Source of the DNA: Bacteroidota bacterium
GTDB taxonomy: Bacteria; Bacteroidota; Bacteroidia; Bacteroidales; FEN-979
Direction of reading: 5' to 3'
Length of the DNA: 12,095 nucleotides
Assembly (NCBI GenBank): GCA_026391755.1
Contig: JAPLDN010000402.1
Location: 1 to 12,095, forward strand
Shown: positions 1-7,695 of the stretch, in pieces
Numbering within the stretch: position 1 is the stretch's first letter
How the letters are laid out: each line of letters opens with the position of its first letter
Notes under the pieces: generated by a model
The model's database searches: none
Seen by the model: the letters and a program-made list of their open reading frames with translations, nothing else
Told to the model about the DNA's origin: nothing
Translations under genes and position numbers: made by a program

Positions 1-1216
1 TCAGCAGGATTTCCTTTACTGCGGATATCTTATCCCCCAGTTCATTCAGCGTCAGATTATGCTTAGCGGCAATGTTGGCATCAGGCGCGGATCTGTAAAG
101 AATATTATTCCCCTTCTCCCAGTTACCCTCTGCCGTTGAACTGAAGTACTCCGCAATCAAACCTGCATCATCATTCAATAGTTTCCACAATTCATCATAC
201 TTCCACACATAAAACCGTCCTTCCTCCCCCTCGCTGTCAGCATCAAGCGAAGAATAAAAAGCGCCTTCGGAGGATGTCAGTTCCCGTTTAACAAATCCGA
301 GGGTTTCATAAACCACAGCTTTATAAGCCGGGTTTTTTGTCGCCCTGAAGACATTTGAGTACAGGCTTACCAGTTGGGCATTGTCATACAGCATTTTCTC
401 AAAATGAGGAACTTTCCAGAAAGCATCAGTTGAATAACGAGCGAATCCTCCTCCGACCTGGTCATAGATCCCACCCTCAGCCATTTTATCCAGGGTGGTA
501 GTCACGGCAGCAAGAGCATCGGCATCCCTGCTGAGAAAATGGTATTGCAACAAAAACTCATAGCTTACAGGTAAAGGAAATTTAGGGGCACGATTCAGTC
601 CGCCGTTGACAAAATCAATGCCCCTCTTCCAGTTTGAAAAGATCAACGCAAGTTCATCCATTGTGAATTCCGCAGCCTGCTGATTTTCATGGATCAACTC
701 ACTGCCCCTGACACCCTCGGTCAGTGACTTTGCCTGCTGCTCTGCCTCTTCAGGATTCTTCCTTACAAAATCCAGGACCTGTTCCAGCATCGCAAGCCAC
801 CTCTGTTTCGGGAAATAAGTTCCCCCGTATAAAGGCCTACCATCGGGCAGGCAAATCACATTCAAAGGCCATCCGCCCGATCCTGTAAGCAATTGCACAG
901 CGTTCATATACACCTGGTCGACATCAGGCCTTTCCTCCCTGTCGACTTTAACAGCCACGAAGTTCTCATTCATGAGTTCAGCAACAACTTCATCCTCGAA
1001 ACTCTCATGTTCCATCACATGACACCAGTGACAGGCAGCGTAGCCGATGCTCACGATCAGCAGCTTATTTTCAGTTTTTGCTTTCAGCAATGCTTCTTCA
1101 CCCCAGGGATGCCAGTTGACAGGGTTATGCGCATGCTGCAGGAGGTACGGACTGCTTTCATGGATAAGCCGGTTTGTAAACCGGTGTGCGGGTTGCATTT
1201 GTTCGTTGTTTTCCAT
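1..1216 (-). CDS. DUF255/YyaL-type thioredoxin-like protein, 3' end outside window
   Basis: This is the N-terminal 405 codons of a protein read leftward that leaves the window with no stop. After a short leader it has the family opening NRLIHESSPYLLQHAHNPV, then a thioredoxin-like domain (about residues 15-170) with the CHWC active-site pair Cys62/Cys65 in ACHWCHVMEHESFED. VDREERPDVD (91-100), GGWPLNV (114-120) and GGTYFP (131-136) follow. From about residue 185 the protein enters the alpha/alpha-barrel part (GGIYDQVGGGFARYS, PHFEKMLYDNAQL, LDADSEGEEG). Family members are usually near 680-700 residues, so roughly 40% is missing off the edge. The family is commonly annotated as spermatogenesis-associated protein 20/YyaL; its biochemical role is poorly defined and a redox or sugar-related activity is only inferred from the folds. 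The ATG at 1216-1214 is the first in frame before the conserved block. No frameshift was seen. Confidence 0.93.
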   Translation of the reverse strand, partial: MENNEQMQPAHRFTNRLIHESSPYLLQHAHNPVNWHPWGEEALLKAKTENKLLIVSIGYAACHWCHVMEHESFEDEVVAELMNENFVAVKVDREERPDVDQVYMNAVQLLTGSGGWPLNVICLPDGRPLYGGTYFPKQRWLAMLEQVLDFVRKNPEEAEQQAKSLTEGVRGSELIHENQQAAEFTMDELALIFSNWKRGIDFVNGGLNRAPKFPLPVSYEFLLQYHFLSRDADALAAVTTTLDKMAEGGIYDQVGGGFARYSTDAFWKVPHFEKMLYDNAQLVSLYSNVFRATKNPAYKAVVYETLGFVKRELTSSEGAFYSSLDADSEGEEGRFYVWKYDELWKLLNDDAGLIAEYFSSTAEGNWEKGNNILYRSAPDANIAAKHNLTLNELGDKISAVKEILL

Positions 1217-1274
1217 TCGAATTTTTTCCTGATTTTGATTGACTGTGGATGAGATCCCGGGTAAATCCGGGGGA

Positions 1275-1282
1275 CAAAGGTA
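1275..1282 (-). promoter_or_regulatory. Bacteroidota -7 promoter box for the DUF255 gene
   Basis: Read on the minus strand these bases are TACCTTTG, an exact match to the Bacteroidota TAnnTTTG -7 consensus. The box lies about 58 bp before the ATG at 1216. No clear TTG sits at the expected -33 distance. A short inverted repeat (CCCGG at 1256-1260 and CCGGG at 1267-1271) would fall near the 5' end of the transcript. Confidence 0.5.
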
Positions 1283-1391
1283 AGGCGGGGACGGGCAGAT
1301 TGACCTAATGATTTGTTAAATACGCATATCTTCAATATAATTCTTTTGTATCTTTACTGTATATAAAGCAGGAAACAATCAAAATGGATGT

Positions 1392-2720
1392 ATGATGAAA
1401 ACTTTCAGGAGATTACCATTCGTGTTTTGTGTGTTGTTGTTCTTGTTTGTATTGGCATCATGCAAAAAAACTACTCAAACTTACACTACTACAATAAACC
1501 CGTTCAGCAATGGAGGGAGTGAAAGGAATATGATCGTCATTATAAGCGATCTTCATCTTGGCGCCGATACCTCTTATGCCGAGTGTAAATTAAATTGCGG
1601 ACCGCTTGTAACCTTGCTTAACCAGGTAAAAGCCGCACCCAATGTCAAAGAACTTGTAATCGGCGGGGACCTGGTTGATGAATGGTTTGTTCCTGCCACA
1701 ACAAATACATACCAGGGCAAGGACCAGGCCGATTTTGTGCAGCGTCTTGCAACAGCAAACAAAGGGGTATTTGATGTCCTTAACAGCATCATTGGTGAAG
1801 GGAAAATCCTGGTTACTTATGTGCCCGGGAACCATGACCTGGCAATTACGGCAGCAAGCATTGAACTTATCCTTCCCGGGGTAAACCAGGCCCGCGACAA
1901 TGTGCAGGGGCTGGGCACATATTCCCCCGGGGGCTGTCCCCTGATTGCTATTGAGCACGGACATCGCTATAATTTTTTCTGTGCCCCCGATCCATATTCA
2001 AACCAGGACATCGCCCCGGGCTGCATATTGCCTCCGGGGTATTTTTTTACAAGAATCGGTGCACTCTGCGTAACCCAAAAAAAACCGGCACCCGGGGATA
2101 CCTTACCCGTTGTCACCCCAAACAGTTCTGGGGATGAAAGCCAGCAATTACTTTATCAATACTGGAAGATATGGGCAACATCGGTGAAGATGTTCCCGAT
2201 AACTTACCGGTTTGACCAGAAAATCATTGTTACAAACATGGATGGATTAACGGGTAACTTCTCGGTTAACGATCTTGTCCCCTATCAATTATCACCCGGC
2301 GGATTTATAGACGTGAACCTTTATAATGGGATTCAGGATCACTGGGACGCAAGGCAGACTTACAACCATGTTCCCATACACAGCACAACATCACATGCGA
2401 TCGACTCGGTAATGTCAGCTACCGACATCGACAACCAGGCAAAAATCCAGTACTTTTTGAACCCTGCCTCAGATAAAAGAATCGTTGTATTTGGCCATAC
2501 TCACCAGGCCAGGATGGTTCCGGGCGTAAGTTATAATGGCAAAAAATGCATTTATGCGAATTCCGGGACCTGGATTGACAATAATCCAAACCAAACAACA
2601 ATGAATTTTGTTGTAATAACACCGCAAAGCAGCGATGTATCCACTCAAACCCTGGTAAAACTTTACAATTTCCAAAACCAGGTTGTAACTCTGATGGCAG
2701 AAGACGCGGTACGTTATTAA
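1392..2720 (+). CDS. Metallophosphoesterase lipoprotein (calcineurin-like superfamily)
   Basis: A 442-residue protein with a hydrophobic signal segment (residues 8-22) ending in the lipobox LASC, so Cys24 should be lipidated and the enzyme anchored to a membrane on the periplasmic side or displayed outward. The metallophosphoesterase metal ligands appear in order: SDLHLG (Asp53, His55), GGDLVDEW (Asp93), VPGNHD (Asn147, His148), EHGHR (His189/His191) and FGHTH (His369/His371). The SDLHLG/GDLxDxW/GNHD style recalls the LpxH branch, but the long insert between HGH and GHTH (about residues 195-360) and the lipoprotein form make a lipid A role unsupported; the substrate is unknown. Two adjacent ATGs (1392 and 1395) are possible starts. 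The stop is 22 bp before the calpain-like gene on the same strand, so co-transcription is likely. Confidence 0.88.
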   Translation: MMKTFRRLPFVFCVLLFLFVLASCKKTTQTYTTTINPFSNGGSERNMIVIISDLHLGADTSYAECKLNCGPLVTLLNQVKAAPNVKELVIGGDLVDEWFVPATTNTYQGKDQADFVQRLATANKGVFDVLNSIIGEGKILVTYVPGNHDLAITAASIELILPGVNQARDNVQGLGTYSPGGCPLIAIEHGHRYNFFCAPDPYSNQDIAPGCILPPGYFFTRIGALCVTQKKPAPGDTLPVVTPNSSGDESQQLLYQYWKIWATSVKMFPITYRFDQKIIVTNMDGLTGNFSVNDLVPYQLSPGGFIDVNLYNGIQDHWDARQTYNHVPIHSTTSHAIDSVMSATDIDNQAKIQYFLNPASDKRIVVFGHTHQARMVPGVSYNGKKCIYANSGTWIDNNPNQTTMNFVVITPQSSDVSTQTLVKLYNFQNQVVTLMAEDAVRY

Positions 2721-2742
2721 AGGCAAGCAGATATATGAGGCT

Positions 2743-3840
2743 ATGAAAACTCTTTACTTTCTTATTTTAATGTTTCTGTGGATGCCGGTCTTCGCCCAGA
2801 TCGACGATCCTTTCGACGAATCCAATGAAGCCGAAGCCAGGGATGTAAAGGCTGCTCCTCTCGGAGATGTGTTTAAACAATACTGGGAATCATGGGGCAA
2901 AGGACATCCACGCATCAGCCAGGAGGAGTTTATCGCCTGCCTCAAGAATCCTGATTACGGCGCCGAGCCTTCGGCAGCACTTGTGGCCCTTCTTAAGTCA
3001 ATGAAAGCCGCTAAAATCGGCGATATCAGCCTTGACGAGGCTAATAGCCGGAGCGAGGGGAAAATGACATCCGCCTACCATAAAAACATTAAAAAGATCA
3101 ACGGCATCAAACGGGAGCTGTTTGCCAACGGAAGCCCCACCTTCAGCCTGATGCAGCAGGGTCCGGCGGGGGATTGCTATTTTTTCTCGGGTACAGGATG
3201 GATTGTGACCTACCGCATCGAAGAGATAAGCCGTTGCATTAAAACCATGGGAAAGGAGAAGTTTGCAGTGAAATTTCCCGGCTCGCTCCCGGTTATTGTG
3301 ACAGCCCCCACCGATGCCGAGATGGCTTTCAACGATTCCCCCTCAACCCTTTCCGACGGGCTCTGGATGCCCGTGCTTGAGAAAGCGCTGGGCGTTGTCG
3401 AGGGAATGACCAATCAAAAACGCGGGGAGATCCCCGATCCCACTGCCCGTATCGACCTGGGCGGAAGCGGGGTCACCGACGTGAAACTGTGGACCGGCCA
3501 CGAGGTTATCGACTACAAGTTCGGGGTGAATGCCGGCCGCCGCGAGGTAAGGGAAGCACTTATCCGTATGAGGGAGCATAGGCTGATGGCCCAGGCTTCG
3601 GTCCCTAAGAATCCCAAAGGCAAGCTACCCTCTCATCATGTGTACGCTATTATGGATTTTGACCCTAAAACTGAAATGCTTACTGTATGGAACCCCTGGG
3701 GCAACAGCTGGAAGCCCAAGGGCCCCGATTCGCCCGAGAACGGCTACACCCGCGACCACGGTATCTTCCATATCAGCCTCGATGATTTCATGCTGATATT
3801 TTATTATATGGCGGTGGAAAATCCCTTAGAAAGACCCTGA
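2743..3840 (+). CDS. Secreted calpain-like (peptidase C2) cysteine protease
   Basis: A 365-residue protein with an N-terminal signal peptide (about residues 1-18, cleavage suggested after VFA). The calpain catalytic core is recognisable: QGPAGDC places the oxyanion Gln139 and nucleophile Cys145. LWMPVLEKAL (207-216) matches the calpain helix usually written W..LLEKA. HHVYAI gives the catalytic His299, and VWNPWGN gives Asn317 in the hallmark NPWG motif. The closing DHGIFHISLDDFMLIF matches the conserved G.F.....DF...F strand. All three catalytic residues are present, so it should be active. Residues 38-100 form an extra helical region of unclear identity. Classical calpains are cytosolic and calcium-activated, whereas this one appears exported. 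It follows the phosphoesterase lipoprotein by 22 bp and probably shares its mRNA. Its substrate is unknown. Confidence 0.88.
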   Translation: MKTLYFLILMFLWMPVFAQIDDPFDESNEAEARDVKAAPLGDVFKQYWESWGKGHPRISQEEFIACLKNPDYGAEPSAALVALLKSMKAAKIGDISLDEANSRSEGKMTSAYHKNIKKINGIKRELFANGSPTFSLMQQGPAGDCYFFSGTGWIVTYRIEEISRCIKTMGKEKFAVKFPGSLPVIVTAPTDAEMAFNDSPSTLSDGLWMPVLEKALGVVEGMTNQKRGEIPDPTARIDLGGSGVTDVKLWTGHEVIDYKFGVNAGRREVREALIRMREHRLMAQASVPKNPKGKLPSHHVYAIMDFDPKTEMLTVWNPWGNSWKPKGPDSPENGYTRDHGIFHISLDDFMLIFYYMAVENPLERP

Positions 3841-3909
3841 ATTCTCCCATTCTATTTTTAACAGGATTATCAGCTCCCCTGCCCTTTTCCCGGTATCGTA
3901 GCTGCGGAA

Positions 3910-4431
3910 CTACATCCTGAGCTTTATTAAGATCACATCATGGCCTTCAGGCTTATCGATACTTTTAAACAGGCTGCCCCCTGTATTCCCGCTATGGTAT
4001 ATGTTTCCATGATCATCCATGCAGACTCCTTTGCCGCAAGTCCCCCCGTTTTTACTGCCTGCTGAAAAATTGTTTGACCACAGCAAACTGCCATCTTTCG
4101 AATACATGCGGATAAACGATTGGCAGGAAGGCCATCGCTGGCATCCGCTGACTACAATATTTCCCGAGATTTTTTCATTTAAAGCAATGCCATTGATCCC
4201 ATCCCATTTATCGGTACCAAATTGCCGTGTCCAGATCATTTCAAAGTTACTGTTCAGCTTTGATAAAAAGCCGTCGCCTTCACCCAGGTTTGCACCGCTG
4301 AGATCGCCTCCCGTGCTGCCCCCGATATAGATGTTTTCTTCTTTGTCAAGAGCGATATGACTTGCCATATCAAATTTACTGGTCCCAAACTGGAATAATT
4401 TTACCTGTTCACCTGTAAATGTGGTCCCCAA
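3910..4431 (-). pseudogene. SBBP beta-propeller gene, C-terminal part cut off by frameshift
   Basis: This frame carries the last part of the propeller that begins at 5092: the end of blade 4 (TGEQVKLFQFGTS), blade 5 (FDMASHIALDKEENIYIGGS, then NLGEGDGFLSKLN), a looser blade 6 (RQFGTDKWDGINGIALNEK) and blade 7, ending KPEGHDVILIKLRM and stop. It has no signal peptide. Its only start candidate is a TTG at 4431-4429 inside a repeat, and an in-frame stop lies shortly upstream. It is therefore read as the separated end of one broken gene rather than a gene of its own. Its frame overlaps the N-terminal part by 23 bp. No outer-membrane or type IX sorting domain is visible at the C terminus. Confidence 0.8.
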
Positions 4432-5092
4432 AGGTATATCCGCAGATGTAAATATTCAAACTGTCGCCGGTTATTCCCTGGCTCTCATCACCTTTTGCAG
4501 TGCCGAACTGACGAGTCCAGAGCATATTCCCTTTAGCGTCAAGTTTCATGAGTATACAATCGGCCCCGCCTAAAGACTCCTTTCCCATTGTTCCTTTGGT
4601 CGCGCCTGATACATAAATATCCCCATGAATATCCACATATAACATATTCCCTACATCTGTGCTGTCACTCCCGAATTGCTTTTGCCATTCAATATTCCCA
4701 CTTGAGTCAAACTTAGCCACCAGGATGTCTTCCTTCCCGAAATTCTTCTCGCCGAACACACCTTTTGTGCAGCCGGTCACATATATATTTCCGAGCTGGT
4801 CGAGGGTAACCCAACTGATATTATCATCCTCACTTGTTCCAAATTGTTTTATCCAGATTGAATTTCCCGTGCTGTCGAATTTAGCCACGAATCCATCTGT
4901 TTTACCAAAATATTGGCCGCCGATTGCCCCTTTCGTATCCCCCGCTATATATACATTCCCATATTTATCGGATACCGGGTTATAGGCAACGCCATCCTTA
5001 TCAGAACCAAATTGTTTTCCGTAGATCAAACTCGTTTGCGCCTGCAGATAATTTGCCAGGCATACGAACAGTAAAAAGACAAACACTCTCAT
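4409..5092 (-). pseudogene. SBBP beta-propeller secreted protein, N-terminal part of a frameshifted gene
   Basis: The frame opens with a signal peptide (residues 1-19, ending LQAQ) and then beta-propeller repeats of the SBBP type. Each is about 55 residues with the pattern KQFGtskxD, D..GNiYv.G.TkG, G..D..v.KfD..GN..W. Blades 1-3 are intact: KQFGSDKDGVAYNPVSDKYG, KQFGTSEDDNISWVTLDQLG and KQFGSDSTDVGNMLYVDIHG. Blade 4 starts normally (RQFGTAKGDESQ) and reaches GYTFG at 4441-4427, then terminates at DHIYR. With the downstream frame the gene would have seven blades, the usual closed propeller size. Such proteins are exported binding or scaffold proteins of unknown ligand. The 227-residue product could still be made, but it would be an incomplete propeller. 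Confidence 0.8.
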
Positions 5093-5119
5093 TGCAATAA
5101 AGATTATATGAAACTACCA

Positions 5120-5127
5120 CAAAGCTA
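5120..5127 (-). promoter_or_regulatory. Bacteroidota -7 promoter box for the SBBP gene
   Basis: On the minus strand the bases read TAGCTTTG, an exact TAnnTTTG match, 27 bp before the ATG at 5092. A TTG at the ideal -33 spacing is not evident; one lies only 14 bp upstream. The box places the broken SBBP gene under its own promoter rather than in the DUF4403 transcript. Confidence 0.5.
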
Positions 5128-5218
5128 GTCTGCCAGGAAGGCAAGAAGAAATCAAATCGGTCAATCACTTAAAACTTCCGCCAAGCCGGTTTCGGACATC
5201 GTACATCGTCATCTGCTC

Positions 5219-6622
5219 CTAATCAACATTCATTACAACCCTCACCCTCCCCGTCAACACAAAATACGCTTTCACCGACCCCGGCGTGATCTGTATCTTT
5301 TCCGGTTCCAGTCGGTCAACCTGACCATTGATTTTAAAATTTTCGATGGAGCGGTTTTCCCTCAGCCTGGCGGCCACTTCAGATCGTGCCGAGCGCAGCT
5401 GTTCGCCTACCGGGAAGACCAGTCTGGAGCGGAGTTTCTGGACCAGGGGGGAGTGAAACAGCCAGGAAGCCGTCTTCACCGCCACATTCTTCGTAGCTAC
5501 CGAGAAATCAAGGTCAGACAGTTCAATCGTAAGCGAATCGTTATTAAACACAGGAGCACCCGCCAGGTAGATCGTGCCCTTCACAGTCCCATCTACCGGG
5601 AGCTCCACGATGAGCTTGTCCCCCTGCCCGTAGACGGTGATATCTTTGACAATCACCTTGTAACGCCCGTAGCTCATGGTATAGCCGCGCATAGATGTCC
5701 GCGCGAGCGAATTGATATAAGAAAGCGAGATATCGAGGGAGAGGTTGATGTTGAACTGTTCGGGGAGGGCCGATGTGATCTTGAGCGGGGGAAGTTCGGG
5801 GTTCACCGTACAGGCAGGTTCCCGCCCGTAATACAGCTCCACCAGCGCCTTAAGCCCCAGCGAAGAGAGCATGTTCCCGCCCTTACCCTGGATAGGCAGC
5901 AGACTCAACTCGGCGGGACTCAGTTTAAGCCAGAGCGAATCCCCGGCCGAGATCAGGACGGGCTTCTGCATGGAAGTCCAGGCCCCGCCCACGATCTTCC
6001 GCAGGTCCACAGCCGACTTCACCGACTTATCGATCCCTTTCGCAACATCACCCAAGCTGCCCTTCAGAAGGATGTCGGAAATCAGCGGCAGGGGAAGGTT
6101 GAAGCCCGCGAAAGAAACCGTAGGCGTGCTGATCCAGTCATAGCCATCGGGCAGGGTCACGGTCGAAAGGCTCCAGTCCCTGTTGATGTTCAGCTTCGTT
6201 TTGAACTTCAGGGCCACCGCCGCATCCGCATCCCTGATTTCGCCGATGTTCATCCCAAGCAACTGTAAGCCAATCCGCTTGCGCAGGTAGATCTTCAGGG
6301 GCACACGGTACGTCACAAAATTATTCTCGAAACCCACGTCGATGCTGTCCATCCTCGAAGCAAACAGCATCAGGTTATCCCTGTCGTTATCGTCGAAGCT
6401 CGTATCGGCATACAGCTGTCCCGTAAGCCGTTTATTCACCAGCTTTTTCAGCTGCACCCTGTTCACCTCCAGGGGAACAGTAATATTCGAATACTGCGGA
6501 TGATATTCCGGCGCATCATACCGCTCGGCCGGCTTCTCAACCTTTATCGTGCGGCAGGCGGAGGTTACGAGCAGAGGCAGCAGAACCGGCAAGAAGCATT
6601 TCCAATAGAACTTATTCAACAT
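5219..6622 (-). CDS. DUF4403 family lipoprotein
   Basis: A 467-residue envelope protein. A hydrophobic leader (about residues 10-22) ends TSAC, so Cys23 is a likely lipidation site, with a somewhat weak lipobox. The mature part starts with the DUF4403 opening, KPAERYDAPEYHPQYSNITV then PLEVNRVQLKKLVNKRL, and continues as alternating beta-rich stretches. It ends with a C-terminal sheet region (EKIQITPGSVKAYFVLTGRV). No catalytic motif is seen. Structural work has linked related families to tubular lipid-binding (TULIP-like) folds, so a lipid-binding envelope role is possible; this is recalled knowledge, not visible here. The gene starts 39 bp after the RES toxin stop on the same strand and no TAnnTTTG box was found in that gap, so read-through from the toxin-antitoxin promoter is plausible. 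Bases 6482-6535 near its 5' end are duplicated at 10954-11007. Confidence 0.82.
   Translation of the reverse strand: MLNKFYWKCFLPVLLPLLVTSACRTIKVEKPAERYDAPEYHPQYSNITVPLEVNRVQLKKLVNKRLTGQLYADTSFDDNDRDNLMLFASRMDSIDVGFENNFVTYRVPLKIYLRKRIGLQLLGMNIGEIRDADAAVALKFKTKLNINRDWSLSTVTLPDGYDWISTPTVSFAGFNLPLPLISDILLKGSLGDVAKGIDKSVKSAVDLRKIVGGAWTSMQKPVLISAGDSLWLKLSPAELSLLPIQGKGGNMLSSLGLKALVELYYGREPACTVNPELPPLKITSALPEQFNINLSLDISLSYINSLARTSMRGYTMSYGRYKVIVKDITVYGQGDKLIVELPVDGTVKGTIYLAGAPVFNNDSLTIELSDLDFSVATKNVAVKTASWLFHSPLVQKLRSRLVFPVGEQLRSARSEVAARLRENRSIENFKINGQVDRLEPEKIQITPGSVKAYFVLTGRVRVVMNVD
6482..6542. repeat. Source copy of a 61-bp repeat (in the DUF4403 gene)
   Basis: Bases 6482-6535 are identical over 54 bp and in the same orientation to 10954-11007. 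After one mismatch (6536 c, 11008 a) six more bases match up to 6542. Here the segment codes, on the minus strand, for the stretch after the lipoprotein leader (VEKPAERYDAPEYHPQYSNI). The left boundary abuts the 10-bp palindrome TATTCGAATA. CCGGC and GCCGG form an inverted pair inside. Confidence 0.9.
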
Positions 6623-6661
6623 CGGTTTCTTTATGAGGCGTTTAACAGTATAAGCCCTGAT

Positions 6662-7126
6662 TTATCGTGTTCTGAACAACCTCTGATCAAACGGAAATTC
6701 TTCCTTTTTGATGACTTTGATCTTATGAAATTCAGGATGAGCGGGGTTGATGAGGATATTGAAATCTCCTTTTACTACCGCCGAAGGAATCCTGAGCAGG
6801 CAATGTGTGTTCGATCTTACAAATTCATCTCCTGTTTTTCTGGTAGTAAGTACCGGCGGATGGCTGTTCCAGTTTGGGGGAAGCTCAGGTTCCCTGATGA
6901 TTTTGATGCTGCAGTCATCAGGAATGAAAATAGTGAGCATGAAAAAACCGGAGGGCAGGGTAGCATAGGAGAAATGTACGGCTACTTCGGCCATTGCCAG
7001 TGAACGATTCGCCGATATGTATATCAGTTCGGTTCCAGGTGAGTTCCAGCGGGCTCCCTTTAAAGAAGCCCCGGCACCCGATAAACGGTCGCCGAACTTT
7101 CCCCGCTGAAGTCTGAAAACTTCCAT
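6662..7126 (-). CDS. RES domain toxin of a RES-Xre toxin-antitoxin system
   Basis: A 154-residue protein with the RES-domain signature near its N terminus: GAGASLKGARWNSPG followed by LIYISANRSLAMAEVAVHF. The conserved Arg26, Tyr36 and Glu47 sit at the 10- and 11-residue spacing expected for the family's active site, and the length fits a stand-alone RES toxin. Characterised RES toxins (MbcT and the Pseudomonas/Photorhabdus RES proteins) remove cellular NAD+, by hydrolysis or phosphorolysis, and arrest growth; the same activity is inferred here. The start overlaps the antitoxin stop by one base (TGATG at 7128-7124), the usual coupled arrangement with the antitoxin gene first. No frameshift or loss of the key residues is seen, so the toxin looks functional. 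Confidence 0.9.
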   Translation of the reverse strand: MEVFRLQRGKFGDRLSGAGASLKGARWNSPGTELIYISANRSLAMAEVAVHFSYATLPSGFFMLTIFIPDDCSIKIIREPELPPNWNSHPPVLTTRKTGDEFVRSNTHCLLRIPSAVVKGDFNILINPAHPEFHKIKVIKKEEFPFDQRLFRTR

Positions 7127-7650
7127 CAGGCGAAAATTCCCTGGTCAATCCTTGTAAGTTCACAGGCTACCAGGTCCTTACCGTACGAATCATGCAGAAG
7201 ATCCATGGGTTTTTGCCTTCCCAGGGCCTGGTTGGGAGTTTCAAGCCAGAGCCTGAACTGTTCACCGGAATCAAAAACATCCAGTCCAAGCCTGGTCACT
7301 TCGGCGAGCTCAATAATCTTTTCCGAATGAATGGCCTTGAATTTTCGCTTCGAATCACGGTAACGCAAGAGCGATTTGGTCGAGAGATCCAGCATTTCAC
7401 TCCACTGGTTTAAGGTGAACGGACTGATTTTGAGGAGAAGCTCGAAAAAATCAAAGGGGATACCTTCCCTGATGGCAAGGACCAGCAGCATGCGGTCAGA
7501 AAAAAGAGTTTCAAAGGTAAGGCCTCGGGCCGAAAGCGGGTAGCGGTTTTTCCTGCCTGCTTCCTGCAGGTACTTTCTCAGCAATACATTCAATTGCCTG
7601 GGGATTCCCTGCCCCACTCCCTGTTCCTCTTTTTTCACTTCAGTTTTCAT
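7126..7650 (-). CDS. Xre/MbcA/ParS-type antitoxin of the RES-Xre system
   Basis: A 174-residue antitoxin. Its middle (about residues 70-120, FELLLKISPFTLNQWSEMLD, then STKSLLRYRD) resembles the Xre-like helix-turn-helix. The C-terminal 50 residues match the DUF2384 toxin-binding domain (FRLWLETPNQALGRQKPMDL, then LTRIDQGIFA). It should neutralise the RES toxin and repress the shared promoter. The frame is open 20 codons further upstream to an ATG at 7710, but that extension would contain the -7 promoter box and the GACAAA repeats. The ATG at 7650-7648 (MKTEVKKEEQ) is therefore preferred. The stop overlaps the toxin start by one base, which suggests translational coupling. Confidence 0.88.
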   Translation of the reverse strand: MKTEVKKEEQGVGQGIPRQLNVLLRKYLQEAGRKNRYPLSARGLTFETLFSDRMLLVLAIREGIPFDFFELLLKISPFTLNQWSEMLDLSTKSLLRYRDSKRKFKAIHSEKIIELAEVTRLGLDVFDSGEQFRLWLETPNQALGRQKPMDLLHDSYGKDLVACELTRIDQGIFA

Positions 7651-7660
7651 ACGAATGGAA

Positions 7661-7695
7661 CTTTGTCTGCAAAGATAAGACAAATGTCCGACAAA
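7661..7695. promoter_or_regulatory. Candidate operator of the RES-Xre operon
   Basis: Three copies of one hexamer surround the -7 box: TTTGTC at 7662-7667, and its reverse complement GACAAA at 7679-7684 and 7690-7695. The last two are 11 bp apart, about one helical turn. Two further small palindromes overlap them: CTTTG-TCTG-CAAAG (7661-7674) and GACAAATGTC (7679-7688). Xre-type antitoxins commonly bind such repeats to autoregulate. Binding here is inferred, not shown. Confidence 0.45.

Noticed and set aside
1256..1271. Inverted repeat CCCGG...CCGGG as a terminator or riboswitch
   Set aside because: Only five base pairs, no U-tract, and it lies at the start rather than the end of a transcript.
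1349..1356. TATCTTTA as a promoter for the phosphoesterase operon
   Set aside because: It is one base off the consensus and lacks a -33 TTG at proper spacing; possible but not supported enough to list.
3898..3913. Small GTAG...CTAC hairpin between convergent genes as a shared terminator
   Set aside because: A four-pair stem without a T-run is too weak to call.
5453..6268. Long plus-strand open frame of 271 codons opposite the DUF4403 gene
   Set aside because: The opposite strand has a clear lipoprotein with family features. The plus-strand translation is rich in Arg/His with no domain, typical of an antisense shadow in higher-GC coding DNA.
6500..7003. Plus-strand open frame of 167 codons over the toxin gene
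   Set aside because: It is antisense to the RES toxin and the DUF4403 start, which carry conserved motifs; no features of its own.
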